Positions 1 through 10,968 of a DNA stretch of 64,000 bases are shown here, in pieces. The stretch covers positions 2,576,001 to 2,640,000 of the forward strand of contig JADLSH010000388.1 of assembly GCA_016169945.1 (NCBI GenBank). The letters are read 5' to 3'. The number at the start of each line of letters is the position of its first letter. Positions within the stretch are counted from its first letter, which is position 1. This DNA comes from Trachythela sp. YZ-2020. Lineage: Eukaryota; Cnidaria; Anthozoa; Malacalcyonacea; Clavulariidae. The notes under the pieces are model-generated. The model was given only the letters and a program-made list of their open reading frames with translations. It ran no database searches and was not told the DNA's origin. The translations under genes and the position numbers were made by a program.

Positions 1-3000
1 CGGATATAAGGTTGATTCTGGGTATATGCATCGGTTGTGGCGTGTTATTGGTCGTTGCGATTTTTCTTTTCATGTTATTGAGATGCAAAAAGAAACAAGT
101 AGCCGAAATACCTCACAGGTATTATTGAGTTCAAAAGCCTTAATTATGAGCCTCCGCTAGGTTTTTTTTTCAACTGGGTTTGTGTGTTTGTTTGGTTGAT
201 TGGTTTGCTTGTTTGCTTGTTTGTTTGTTTGCTTGTTTGTTTGTTTGTTTGCTTGTTTGTTTGTTTGCTTGTTTGTTTGTTTGTTTGTTTGTTTGTTTGC
301 TTGTTTGCTTGTTTGTTTGTTTGTTTGCTTGTTTGTTTGTTTGTTTGTTTGTTTGTTTGTTTGTTTGTTTGTTTGCTTGCTTGCATTTTTGTTTGTTTGT
401 TTGTTTGTTTTTTTTTGGTTTTTTTTGTGTGTGTGGTTGGCTGGTTGCTACCATATCCCTCCCCCAGTGTTATAGCATGTTGTAAAGTTAATGAAGTTAT
501 TTCATTGCTATTTTAGAAACTTCGGATTTGACATGGCTATGGAACAACAATCTACGGGAAAGTAAGCTCTTTTAAACTTTTTTACGTCGGATACGTGCCT
601 TCCGTATATTTTCCCATTCTCTCATACACCACCCTCGTTCGCTACTCTGGTTTTAAAGTTACATCACATGATATACGTGCATTAGGTAGATTGGACATTG
701 GGTAACGAATTTTAGGCGTAGTTTTACCAAATTTTCAGTGAAAAAAGTCAGGAAAATGCTGATTTCGAAAAATTTTGTTTGATGGGTGTTGAGGTAAAAC
801 CTTTATAAAAATAAAAACATAGGTACTCCTTAAAAACAAAAAATAAGTGTACAGTTTACCCCAAATTTTGTCTAGATATCGCAATTTGAATCTTCATAAG
901 TAAAGGTAAAAAAAGTGTGGCAACTTTCGCTTCTTTAATGGTTCATTCTTTATAGTTCACGAAGCCGTAAAACAACACGGCATCAAAATAACCATTATTC
1001 CATTAAAGAAGAGAAAATTTCCGCACACCTTATTTTTACTTTACTAATGAAGATTGAAATTGCGATATCTAGACAAACTTTGGGGTAAACTGTGCACTTA
1101 TTTCTTTGTTTTTATGGAGTACATATGTTTTTGTTTAGTCAGACAAAACTTGAAAGGTTTTACCTAAACACCAATCAAACGACGTTTTTCGAAATCAGCA
1201 TTTTCCTGGCTTTTTTCACTGAAAATGAGTTAAAACTACACCTAAAATTCGTTGCGCAATGTCCAATCTACCATAACGCACGTATATCATGTGATTTAAC
1301 CCAATGGATGTAACCATAAGTAAATGAATGCAAAGCCCACGAGTCGAACTGCATTCACGACCCAACGTTTCGATACTCCGGTCCTAGTGTCTTCATCATG
1401 CAGGGGTGATGTGAAGTCGCACCGTAACCCCTTATATATACTCGAGAAATGACGTCATCGGCCAACAAGGTGGCGATATTCTTGTGGCAGATAGCTACCG
1501 TCATCTCTATTCAAAACATGATGATTCATGTTTATATGCCACGCTTCTAGGCAACGTCTCTGGCCATAGCGATGATTAGTGGCGATCATGCACTTTAGAG
1601 TTTTCCCACAGGTAGTTTGGAAAACACGGAATGCCGGAATCCGGAATATTCCGGAATCCGGCATTCCGTCATTCCGTGTTTTCCAAACTACCTTTCCCAC
1701 ACGATCCCATGATTGGTTTCACAGATATGTTCTGCCAGATCTTATTTCCCCTGCTATTCTTTTAAACGTGTCGTCATATTGGCGCTTAGACTGACCCAGA
1801 TACTCTTTCGGTGGCGCAGTCGTCAGAGAAAGCGCCTTGCACCTCTGAGATCGTGGGTTCGATTCTCGCTGGGGACTCATTACGATTATGTGAAAAGAGT
1901 CAGTCAACGCTCTACCGAAAGTCGTGGGTTTTCTCCGGGTACTCCGGTTTCCTCCCACAGCGAATGTTGACAGGGTGGGTTTGGATAAGCCCCAAACTAA
2001 CCCTTCCATCGTAGCTGTGCCATCAGTGAGCTGTGCTCCCTGATCAGACATGAGTCATACGGTGGCAGCCAGAGGCGCCTTTAATAAACCTTTGACTCGA
2101 TCAAGTCGAGCTGCGTCCTTCGTAATTCAGCTCAGCTCTCAGCTGCAAGTAAGGATGATTTGCACACCCCCACTTACTTACTCACAGAAGAATAAGCAAC
2201 ATGTGTTTTCTAATTTCTGTTTAGCTTTGTCAAGCGAGAGTTCATTTAGAGATGGTCCCTATTCGCGGCAAACGGGATTTAAAAGGCTAGTGATTATGAT
2301 ATATTATACCTTAATTTCTTAGTTGTGTTTAGATTTTAGTTGGCTGCAGTACTTTCTGTTTAAAGCGTTTAGCTTATGAGATCAGTTTATAAATTGCGGT
2401 TGAATTTCAAAAAAAATCGATACAAGATGAGTACCATATAATGAATTGTTGGGTATTTTCCACCAAATTTTCCACCAGACTTCTAAAAGAAGTATTAAAT
2501 TTGATTATTTTTATTAAATGATGTGCGTATATATGATTGCAGTGCGAATTAGGGTTTTAAAATCATGATGTATATGTTATATTTTTATATACAGAACTTC
2601 AGTGTAAGTTTGTACAGTTTACGAGATATAGTACGCGTTTTAAATATCATTCATGGCCATATTACCGGAGGCAATTTTTGCCACAACTTGTAACGCAATT
2701 TCGGACATAGGACGATGTTAGGTAAAAAGTATATTCGCAGAGAAATTGCGAGCATGAATCTCGTTTTACTTTGCCATTATTTTCCTTACTAAACATGCCC
2801 AGAAAGCAACAAAGAAATTAATGAGAATGATAATGTCGGCGGATTGAAACGCGGGCCATGTTCACCGTTTTTCTGCATGTCGGCGGACATTTCACATAGC
2901 ATGGCTTGTGGTGCAGAAGTTGCCCATTGCATGTTGCGGCAAAAATTGACCCGTGGAACATGCATGGCTTCAAGGGGAAATAGCAATAAATAATAAATTT

Positions 3001-6000
3001 GTCCCATTCGGAAGAAGCATTGTTATATTCCAAAAATGCTAGTTTTTGCTCTTGAGATTATATATAATTTTACACCGAGATTGCGATTGACAGAATGTCT
3101 AATTTTAGTCGCAAATATCTCAAAAAAAATTAAGAAAGTTGGGTAGAATTTGCTGCAGGTCTATGAATTTATTCTATGAAATTCTTTGAAATGAGACAAG
3201 ATTACTTTGTTGCCATTTCCCTTAGAATTTTTCTAAATTTTTATGCAGAACTTCAGTGCGAGTTTGTGTACATGTTTTAAGATATTTATAGTATATATTT
3301 TACACAAAAATCATTCAAAATTGATGTAATTTTATATTTGTACAGAACGTCAGTGTATGTTTGTACACTATGGCAATTGGCAATACTATAAATCCTCTAT
3401 TTTCCCCCAGTCTAACCTAAAATTTTCAAATCCCTCTCTCTATTAAAGTGCTACTATCCTCCAAATTATTTTTGTATATGTGTGTATTTTTGTATATATC
3501 ATTCTGAGAAGAAATGCAATATATCTTTATAGTAAAAATCCTCATCTTGATCAATCATGATGTCATTAGATGAATTTTAGCATCAAAAAACAAAGGAAAC
3601 TAATTTACAATTCATCTAATGGCATCATATCCGGTAATTTTGACAGTGAAAAAGTTGATCAAGATGAGGATTTTTACTATTTAACAATTAGACAACGAGG
3701 CCGAGTTGGCTATGAGCGAATAGTCAACGAGGCGAAGCCGAGTTGACTATTCGCTCATAGCCAACGAGGCCGAGTTGTCTAATTGTTTTAGTATAAACTA
3801 TAGCATTTATTGAGAACTAGGGAACACAATACATAAGTAAACAAAAGTATTAATATTAATTTTAAACGTGAATTTTCACGCCATTGTTTTGAATTTTGCT
3901 ACTAGTAGACTATCACTAATAGTCTACGAGTAGCGTAGCCAATCAGAACGCAGGAAAAGTGATAGTCTATTACTAAGTTTATACTAAAAAGATATATTAC
4001 ATTTCTTCTCAGAATGATACAAATATTACACATATACAAAAATATTTTTTGGGGTTGGTTGCACTTTAAGCCTCTCCCTATTTCCAATAACCCCACCCCA
4101 CCGCGCCCCTTACCTTTTGAAGCCCCCTCCAAATGACACTCCCAATTCCTCAAACATGTCTGGAACAAATAAGCTCTCGAGTGATGTAATAGGTCTTAAA
4201 ATAGAGGATTTATTGTATTTTAGAATATTCTTCAAAAAGCACGCGCATACACGACAATGTAAAGGGCACGCGTAACAGAATTCCAGTGTGAATTTGTACA
4301 TATTTAAGTTATTTGTTATTTTGTACCCAACATTAGTTTATATACCTTAACTGCATCAGAGCAGTTTTTCTCATAATTTATTTTGTATATAGTGCTCCAG
4401 TGTGAGTATATATAGAGGACAATATGAAATGCTTAGGTTAATATAGTAAATTATTATAGATATATTAAGTGGCTTTTACTAAGCACTATCGTGCGGCAGA
4501 TGGTGGGCAAACGGCAGTGAAAAAATAATGTGAATTCATTTCATTATATGCAGTAGTCTTGTACCAGAGTTGCAGAACATTATCAACCTTTCTCTGGGTA
4601 GGATTTTGGATTTTCCCAACCTTCCTCAAAATAACTAGAAATTTTCCGACATCTATAGGACATCTAGGCTCTTGCCTGGGTAAATCAGTTGGCCATTACA
4701 GTACTGCTAGTCTGACTGAGTGCTGACTGTTGCTACTAATACTAGCCTGACTAGTCTAGTACTTACTGCTTTGCAATGTTTTATTCAGTGTTTCACTTTC
4801 AACCTTACTCAATGCCAATATAAACATTCCTCACGAGTGGTACGCGCATACCAGCAGCCTTTGTGCAACTCTGTCGTGTACTTTGAAACAAATGCGTTAT
4901 AGTACTATGCGCTATGCGTGAGAGATTTCGTTTATTTTACTTACCCTTTCATTGTCAAGACGTCTGAAGTTGAGCACCATCTGCCGCCCCTAACGCTTAC
5001 TAGAATCCACCAATTGAGATTTTAGATTTATTAATACAGAATACCAGTGTGCGTTTGTATTGTGTTACCAAACGTCTACGGTTCTACCGCAACAAAGTTG
5101 CATTGATCTTTAACCTTATATAGTATAGTTGCAGTAGTTATTGTCGTTGTAATGTAATGTTTTAATGTAATATTCATTCTGGCATCATTCTTATTAATCA
5201 TTTGTAATTTTCATCATTTATATATAATTCATGCACTGAGAGAACACACAAAGAAAATCATGACCGTGAAGGGGCACTCTCCTTCGCAGAGCCTTATTAA
5301 GCAATTAATAGTAAAATGACGTAATTTTAATAGTAAAATGACGTAATTTTAATAGTAAAATGACGTAATTTTAATAGTAAAATGACGTAATTTTAATAGT
5401 AAAATGACGTAATTTTAATAGTAAAATGACGTAATTTTAATAGTAAAATGACGTAATTTTAATAGTAAAATGACGTAATTTTAATAGTAAAATGACGTAA
5501 TTTTAATAGTAAAATGACGTAATTTTAATAGTAAAATGACGTAATTTTAATAGTAAAATGACGTAATTTTAATAGTAAAATGACGTAATTTTAATAGTAA
5601 AATGACGTAATTTTAATAGTAAAATGACGTAATTTTAATAGTAAAATGACGTAATTTTAATAGTAAAATGACGTAATTTTAATAGTAAAATGACGTAATT
5701 ATTAGTAAACTCGCTGGGTATGTTTCATTTTTTCAACTCTCGCCTCACTCCCCCCGTCGCATATCATAAATGTCCTCTAGTGTCCCTTTACTACCACTAA
5801 TATCCCTAGTACCCATAATGATGAAGGATTTATCTCTTTATAATAAGCCTCTGCAGAGGAGAGTGATGAAGGGGATTTACATTAACTTTAAGTTCGTTTT
5901 TCTCACCAAATATTCATGTCTCTAAGATTATTGAAAAGAAGAAAGGTTTTCATCAAGACGAATCACAAGTTCTATACAGCATTCGCGCCGTGTGGTTCTC

Positions 6001-8203
6001 AATATATATAATTATATCATATCAACTCACTAACTCACTCATTAGCTAACTCGCTCACTCACTAATTTATCCAGTTCTGTCTAATTTGTTCTCACACAAA
6101 AATTCACTAATTATATTTCTACTTTCACTTTACCATTTGGTGTACCAGTTGCAGTGGTTATAAAGACATGGTGCCAGAACTCTTGTTAAATGTCTCGAAC
6201 GAACTTTAGTTAAAAAGTAGTTGTTAAATTTGTGCTCAGAATATATTTCAAAATGTTCACAAATAAAACTCTATGTTAATGTCTATTTGCAAACGTTTTA
6301 TAACCTAGTTATTATAAGCAAGTTTCAGTATAGTACCAGACAGCACATAGCAGTCAATGCAACTTCAGAAATGTTGACACCTATGGGAGCAAGCAAATAA
6401 ACAAATTTGGATAACGCTTGCGCTTATGCACTAGTCAACTGAAACCTGTCCTGCACCTAACCTCCTTTCATATCATGACAAACAATGGTCCTTGGCCGTG
6501 GTTCTAGACTATCTCCCACTCTCTGCAATGACACAGAGCTCACATTAATTTAGCTCGTCGAATCTTTCAGCCCATGCCCATAGTTCCTCCAATCTTGTCA
6601 ACGGGCGTGTCACAAGATCCGACGTGTCGTCAGAGATAGACAGAGTGACCCATTTTCTTGAATTTGTGGGTTTAGTTTTAGGCACAGACTGCCTTCTACC
6701 CTTTCATTTGTAGACGAACTGCTTGCAAAATGTCTGAATTTAATTATGTATTAAACCCTTGGTTTCCCACTTTCCCCTATTTTCGCCCAGATTCCCAACG
6801 TCATTAATAGATTGGTCTTTTATAGGTTGTATAGATTACCCCGAGTTTCTATTCCAGTGCTATAAACACCATCAGCACCCCTCAATTCAAATATTTTGAG
6901 GCAATTTTTAAGCATATCTGATCGTGAAATGATATGTCTTTTCTCCCTTTCGCTTGTCAATATATTTCGCTGTGTGTGCAGGGTTCTGCCCACGGTGGGC
7001 GGCGCAGGGCGGCAGCGCCCAGCACTCAGCCCGGCACACACGCCAAAGACATGCCCAGACTCTTCCGCCCGGCACTTGAAAGGTTTCAAATATGCAGTAC
7101 GAAAACCCCAATGTTGTACTGTGTAATAGATTTTTCACAAATAATTTTGTGTTTTTTATCTTTGACGAATTTTGTTGTTTAAACATTAGTATTAGATGAA
7201 ATTCAGTACTACAATGCGCACAATATTAGTTACTGGTGATTCGGAGAAATACGCTATCCCCCAAAGCCAGAAAGACGTCTGACGAACGGCTACTCTGAGA
7301 CCAGTCGATCAAGTTTTAAAAGTTGTCCGCAGGGTTGGAGGGGATCGTGCCATCAGGGCTGCAGGTACCCGGCACTCACATGGTCCTGGGCAGAACCCTG
7401 GTGTATATGCCATTTCCAAAATAGATAGGAAAGAAATATCACTAATGTTGACAAAATTGCAACAAGAAAATCGGCCATTCCGTTTTGAAACGTGTCTTCT
7501 CGACATTTGTCGTAAACACTTCGGAAATCGACGGAACACAAAAATGTTCTAAACAAATTATGAATTTCTAATTTTGAAGATTGCCGAATTAGCATTTATA
7601 CTCCTGGCTATTGTAATCAAATCCCCTAAGGGACTTCAGACCACTAAATGCCTTTAGCAGTAGCCAATCGTGACGAAGATCTTGCCAGGCCACCCAATCA
7701 GAGCTTGCGAAAGTCTGACCAATAGGTAAACAAGGGTGTGGTATGCGAATTCGTGGCAAAATTGAAAATTCAACTTGGGACAAGCCAGTTTGAGAAGAAG
7801 CTCAGCGAAGTACATGGTCAATACATTTTATTACTTCGCTTTAAAATAGAATGGTTATCCATCATCCAAGGACATGGTTAGTACCAAATATATCGTTCTT
7901 TTAAATGTGTATGATCTGCAGTGCTTGTTGCCTTATTGATCCTGTTTAAAACGCGTACAAAATCTTAAATTATGTTCGGCCACGCGCCTTGGTTCGTGTT
8001 GAATACTTGGCTGGCCGATTCGCTGTATTTCCTTAGTATTTCCACCATATTTTATGCCAATAGTGTTTCGAAATACCCTTGCTTTGACTTGTCTAACTCA
8101 TATCTGTTTTATCTGCAGTTTCAGGTTAAAAATTTGTGAGCAAGTTGATGAAAATCGCCGACTAGTTGAACCACGTGGTAAGTCAATGGCCGTTTTAAAA
8201 TGA
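1..8203 (+). CDS. 3' part of a single-pass membrane protein gene with 9-nt microexons (family unknown)
   Basis: The gene enters from the left edge. Exon 1-118 encodes about 20 hydrophobic residues (roughly LILGICIGCGVLLVVAIFLF) followed by a basic stop-transfer RCKKK, so the product looks like a type I membrane protein; it ends in phase 2 at a GT donor. Exon 517-561 (acceptor ttttag, donor gtaagc) continues in frame as RNFGFDMAMEQQSTG and again ends in phase 2. Six 9-nt exon-like units follow (2595-5048, listed separately), all neutral to phase. Exon 8119-8177 (acceptor ttatctgcag, donor gtaagt) fits the same phase and reads FRLKICEQVDENRRLVEPR; if its donor is skipped, translation stops at TGA 8201-8203, which I used as the provisional end. 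The extracellular part lies outside the window. I recognise no family. The agreement of phase over all units is the main support; transcription is inferred. Confidence 0.55.
181..416. repeat. GTTT-rich microsatellite
   Basis: About 235 bp of tetranucleotide repeat, mainly GTTT with scattered GCTT units. It lies inside the intron between the membrane-spanning exon and the tail exon of the left-edge gene. All apparent reading frames here (Cys/Leu/Val-rich or Lys/Gln/Thr-rich) are products of the repeat. Confidence 0.97.
650..1302. mobile_element. Foldback (MITE-like) inverted-repeat element
   Basis: The left part (about 650-930) and right part (about 1000-1302) are inverted copies. The outer ends share TCACATGATATACGTGC and its complement; inner segments share the block containing GTCTAGATATCGCAATTT, and the arm tips flank a loop near 930-1000. 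Arms of roughly 270 bp with scattered differences and no coding capacity fit a non-autonomous foldback DNA transposon. It sits in an intron of the left-edge gene. Confidence 0.8.
1364..1402 (-). other. Hammerhead-like core, probably a Penelope-type element remnant
   Basis: On the minus strand the segment reads ATGATGAA, then about 20 nt that can form a short stem (GACAC against GTATC, one mismatch), then CGAAACGTTG. This is the order of a hammerhead ribozyme core, and such cores are known in the terminal repeats of Penelope-like retroelements. The first core base is A instead of C, so this copy should be inactive. Confidence 0.4.
1610..1692. repeat. GGAAT-rich hairpin
   Basis: An 83-bp imperfect palindrome. 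Both ends carry AGGTAGTTTGGAAAACACGG and its complement, and the centre is made of GGAAT/CCGGAAT units. It should extrude as a strong hairpin. Probably a small inverted-repeat element. Confidence 0.75.
1808..2175 (+). mobile_element. tRNA-derived SINE, near full length
   Basis: The head is tRNA-like: an A-box TGGCGCAGTCG near 1812 and a B-box GGTTCGATTC near 1857. The body carries the block TTTTCTCCGGGTACTCCGG at about 1930, then a conserved tail ending near a CACACCCCCAC stretch. A second copy in inverse orientation lies at 26276-26617 and agrees over almost its whole length, which defines the ends. The central block resembles a SINE core shared widely among invertebrates (possibly the Nin-DC domain; from memory, not checked). 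Confidence 0.85.
2703..2860. repeat. Dispersed repeat shared with 25345-25455
   Basis: Contains GATGTTAGGTAAAAAGTATA, GAGCATGAATCTCGTT and CATGCCCAGAA in the same order and spacing as the segment at 25345-25455. Non-coding interspersed repeat of unknown class. Confidence 0.7.
3389..4215. mobile_element. Nested cluster of inverted-repeat elements
   Basis: The outer arms (about 3389-3530 and 4010-4215) share AAATCCTCTATTTT and a TTCTCAGAA block. Inside are a second inverted repeat (3530-3680, arms AGTAAAAATCCTCATCTTGA), a third (3683-3790, arms around GGCCGAGTTG and CTATGAGCGAATAGTC) and a fourth hairpin (3902-3990, TAGACTATCACTAATAGTCTA-like). The layout suggests successive insertions of small DNA elements into one another, within the microexon region, between the third and fourth units. 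Confidence 0.75.
5305..5706. repeat. 22-bp minisatellite, about 18 copies
   Basis: A nearly perfect tandem array of AGTAAAATGACGTAATTTTA plus two bases (AT). Each unit holds one TGACGTAA, a bZIP (CRE/ATF-type) half-site variant. The copies show almost no divergence, so the array expanded recently. It lies between the last microexon-like unit and exon 8119-8177. Confidence 0.97.
5710..6978. other. Non-coding stretch, no feature seen
   Basis: Low-complexity AT-rich DNA with short CTCACT-type runs near 6025-6065. I see no exon with credible splice sites and no clear element. Interpreted as intron of the left-edge gene. Confidence 0.5.
6979..7400. mobile_element. Possible hAT-like short DNA element
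   Basis: Starts with CAGGGTTCTGCCCA and ends with its complement TGGGCAGAACCCTG at 7387-7400. The CAGGG-type terminus is usual in hAT elements. The GC-rich stretch next to the left end (7000-7080) is unlike the surrounding DNA. An 8-bp target duplication is not convincing (GT-rich on both sides). No transposase is present. Confidence 0.5.
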
Positions 8204-8664
8204 TTTCCTCTTGTTTGTTGCTCGCCTTTTAAGCTTCCCTTACTCAACTAGAACATTGTGTTGCAAATGCTGTTGCTTTCTAAACATTTCTGAGTTAGAT
8301 TTAGTTCAACTTTGCTGAAAATTTTGTCCGTACCGAGCGAAATAGAGAACAAACATTTTAGCTTGTACAAAATTAAATGTATTTTTACGTACATATGATT
8401 AGTAAACGCTGACGGACAAAAGCAAAACGTTTTAAGTCGAATTTAAGCGAATTTTTTTTCTCACAAAATATAAATTGATGCAGGGATTAACTTAGGTTGG
8501 TTAACTCTGCTTGGAAACTCGTGTAAATTGAGATTGGCTGGTTTTCTTCGGGTATTCCGGTTTTTCTTCCTCGCCAAACTCTCATGCTTCAGTTGTCGAG
8601 CACGTGAGTTAGGGGACAAGGGGGCTGTTGTATCATCATATTGTCTTTGAAATGTACTAAATTT

Positions 8665-9600
8665 ATACTTCATTATCCCGATTCTTTTAGGCTTTGAACT
8701 TTCGAAGAGATGCTTGCCCAGAAGTAACATGCAAACATGATGACAAGAGGCGGAAGGCCCAAAGAAACAGATCACAGTCGCATTTAGTTTGTGCGGCCAC
8801 GTTTTGAGGAGATTGTCACTCGTGCATAGTCCTGTCTACCCACAACTAACGCTATATCAAACACAGATTAGTGTACAACACCATATATATAGTCTGAGGC
8901 TGACAAATGGGGAAAACTATCTTATATAAGGTACTTCTTGCTGCTATTTTGTGCGTCTCAATCGGAAACCTAAAACCAAATCTCACCCTAAACATCTAAC
9001 CCTAGCCATAACCATAACCCTTATAAGCTTACACTAACCCCAAACCTAACCCATACACTAACCCTAACGTGAACCCTAACCCTGCCCAACGCTAAACCAC
9101 TATAACCGTACAACCAATATGTACAAATGTATATGGAAACTATTCTTTTTGCATATACTTTTCGTGAAAGAGCCCATATATGCAAATTATAGCTAGACAT
9201 GTGGTTTGCCGTTTGAAATGTATTAAAAAAATTTTATCCCAACTCTTTTAGGCTGCCTTAAGACTGACCACCTTCGAGATAAACAGTAAACAAATGCCTC
9301 TGAAGTCTTTGAACGTTCGACGAGACGCTTGTCTAGAAGGAGAAGCAAAACGATAAAGACGGAATGCTCAAAAGAAGAAGATAGTGATCGGCAGATTTCG
9401 TTTGTGCCAAGTGTGGAACAAACTGCCACTCGCGTATCGGCCTGTCAAGCTACAACTGACGCTACACCACACAGAGTAACCACTAGAGAGACGCTTTGAA
9501 CCAATGCGCAACATCATAGTCTAAGACTGACGGATGGGAGATAAAACTACCTCGTATACGGTAATTTTTCTTGCGATTTGAGTCGAGATTTTGAACGCGT
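8665..9600 (+). mobile_element. Two degenerate copies of a non-LTR retroelement 3' end
   Basis: Segments at about 8665-8960 and 9232-9595 are diverged direct copies (shared order: CTTTTAGGC, TTTGAAC.TTCGA, TTTGTGC, CACTCG.G.AT, AGTCT.AG.CTGAC). The second can be read as GRFRLCQVWNKLPLAYR; the WNxLP motif is typical of the end of LINE reverse transcriptase proteins. Both copies are interrupted. The class assignment is tentative. Confidence 0.4.
8995..9095. repeat. Degenerate telomere-like (CCCTAA) tract
   Basis: Repeated CTAACCCTA, AACCCTAACC and related variants, interspersed with CCATAACC. The metazoan telomere repeat is TTAGGG, so this is an interstitial, decayed telomeric or telomere-like tract. 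Confidence 0.6.
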
Positions 9601-10894
9601 TCTCTATATATAATACACAACCCCAAATTCCCAGCTGTATGTGGTGTGCAACCAATCTCAAGGGAAATCTCAAAGAGATTTTCTCCATTTGGGATGAAAT
9701 TTGAATTGCAAACAAGCAAAATCCTTTGTCAAATTTATCCAACATGGCGTCCGTGACGTGACGTGCACACTAAGAATATGTAATCTATTTTTATACCCTT
9801 AAACCATTATTATTCCAAAACATAATCCTAACTTTGAACTCTAAAACGAATCTCACCGAGACTACTACATATAATGAAACTAATTTGCATTATTTTATCA
9901 CACTGTTGATCACCATCTGCTGCACAATAATGCCAGTGAAAACTAGGAAACGTATTGTGGTATTTACGTGCGCTTTCTATTTGTTACATTTTAGATTATC
10001 GTTGACCGTGTTCGAAAGCACGTGTGGCCGCCCTGAAGACGCCCAAATGCACAAAAAATTTAAACGTGGCATATTTTCACTTTAAAATTTCGTGATTTAT
10101 TCAAATTTCTCAATTCTCGTGGTATTTGTGAGGAGCGCTTAACAAATCGGAAATTTTTGTTATTCGGAAGGTTTTCCCTGGGAGTTTGTTTATTTCGAAG
10201 ATATTTGAAATGAAATTTGAAAGTTTACATCCTTTTGATATTTGGTTTAAATGCTAGATAAAACCATGCCGGATGAATGGCTGACCATTCGTCGAGGTTC
10301 GCTGACAGTTTGTCTCCGACTTTTCCCGACCTGTAGTCGAGCTGTTCCGATTGATTGCCATGGTCAACTAGCACAAGTGTAAGGTCTGGCCAATCTTGCA
10401 TCTATGCTTTTTGTCCATGGCAAGAGATTGCGATAATTCGCCTGCAGGCCCTGAAAAATTGAGTCGAAATGTCATCGAACTTTGATTTGTGGCCAGTTTT
10501 TTGTCTGCATGGCTTTATCCGGCGTTTAACCTGTATCATTTTGATGCAGACTTTGGAACTTCGGCTTAGATTTCTTTGAAAAAAATTATCTTTAAGGTTT
10601 AATCTTTTAAGAATTTCATGATTTTTGACTTCAGTTAATGTGTTGCTCGCAGATACCTATTACTTTTTTGAAAAACTTCACCGAATTCTCAACGGGCCAA
10701 AACGTCATTTGCGGTGTCCGATGGGTGGTCCAATGGTGGTCGTCGACATTAGTGGATTTCTATGAACTTCAATGGATTATGAACCTTTATGGATAGAATG
10801 TACTTCGAGATCCACGGTTACCACAAGATGTACATCGAAAGTCGGGCTAAACAAGGTTAAAGAGATGTCTGCCTCAAGGTTGGATTGTTAACTT

Positions 10895-10968
10895 GCTAGT
10901 AGGCTTAGCCTGCTAGCAAGGCGGTAGTTTGCCTGCTAACAGGTGATAGGTAGCCTGCTAACAGGCTG
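10895..10968. repeat. Short palindromic repeats GCCTGCTARCAGG
   Basis: Three close copies of the near-palindrome GCCTGCTAGCAAGGC / GCCTGCTAACAGG(C) within about 70 bp. Function unknown. Confidence 0.6.

Larger units (their letters stand above)
2595..5048 (+). other. Array of six 9-nt microexon-like units
   Basis: Six copies of acceptor, 9 nt, donor occur on the same strand at 2595-2603, 3249-3257, 3346-3354, 4279-4287, 4393-4401 and 5040-5048. The 9-mers are AACTTCAGT (twice), AACGTCAGT, AATTCCAGT, TGCTCCAGT and AATACCAGT, each preceded by cag or tag and followed by GT (GC in the second), mostly with GTTTGTAC just downstream. The incoming phase is 2, so each unit adds three residues: TSV, TSV, TSV, IPV, APV, IPV. 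Flanks of the first two copies stay similar for about 80 nt, which points to tandem duplication of a microexon with its intron. No transcript evidence is available here. Confidence 0.5.

Noticed and set aside
144..516. Several open frames of 80-110 codons on both strands
   Set aside because: All are translations of the GTTT/GCTT microsatellite; repetitive Cys-Leu-Val or Lys-Gln-Thr sequence with no other support.
5118..6155. Two further AG...TTGCAGT...GT sites that look like microexons
   Set aside because: They would be 8 nt long and lack the CAGT-GT junction and GTTTGTAC flank of the six accepted units.
6820..7190. Overlapping open frames on both strands
   Set aside because: They exist because of the GC-rich hAT-like insert; no conserved features.
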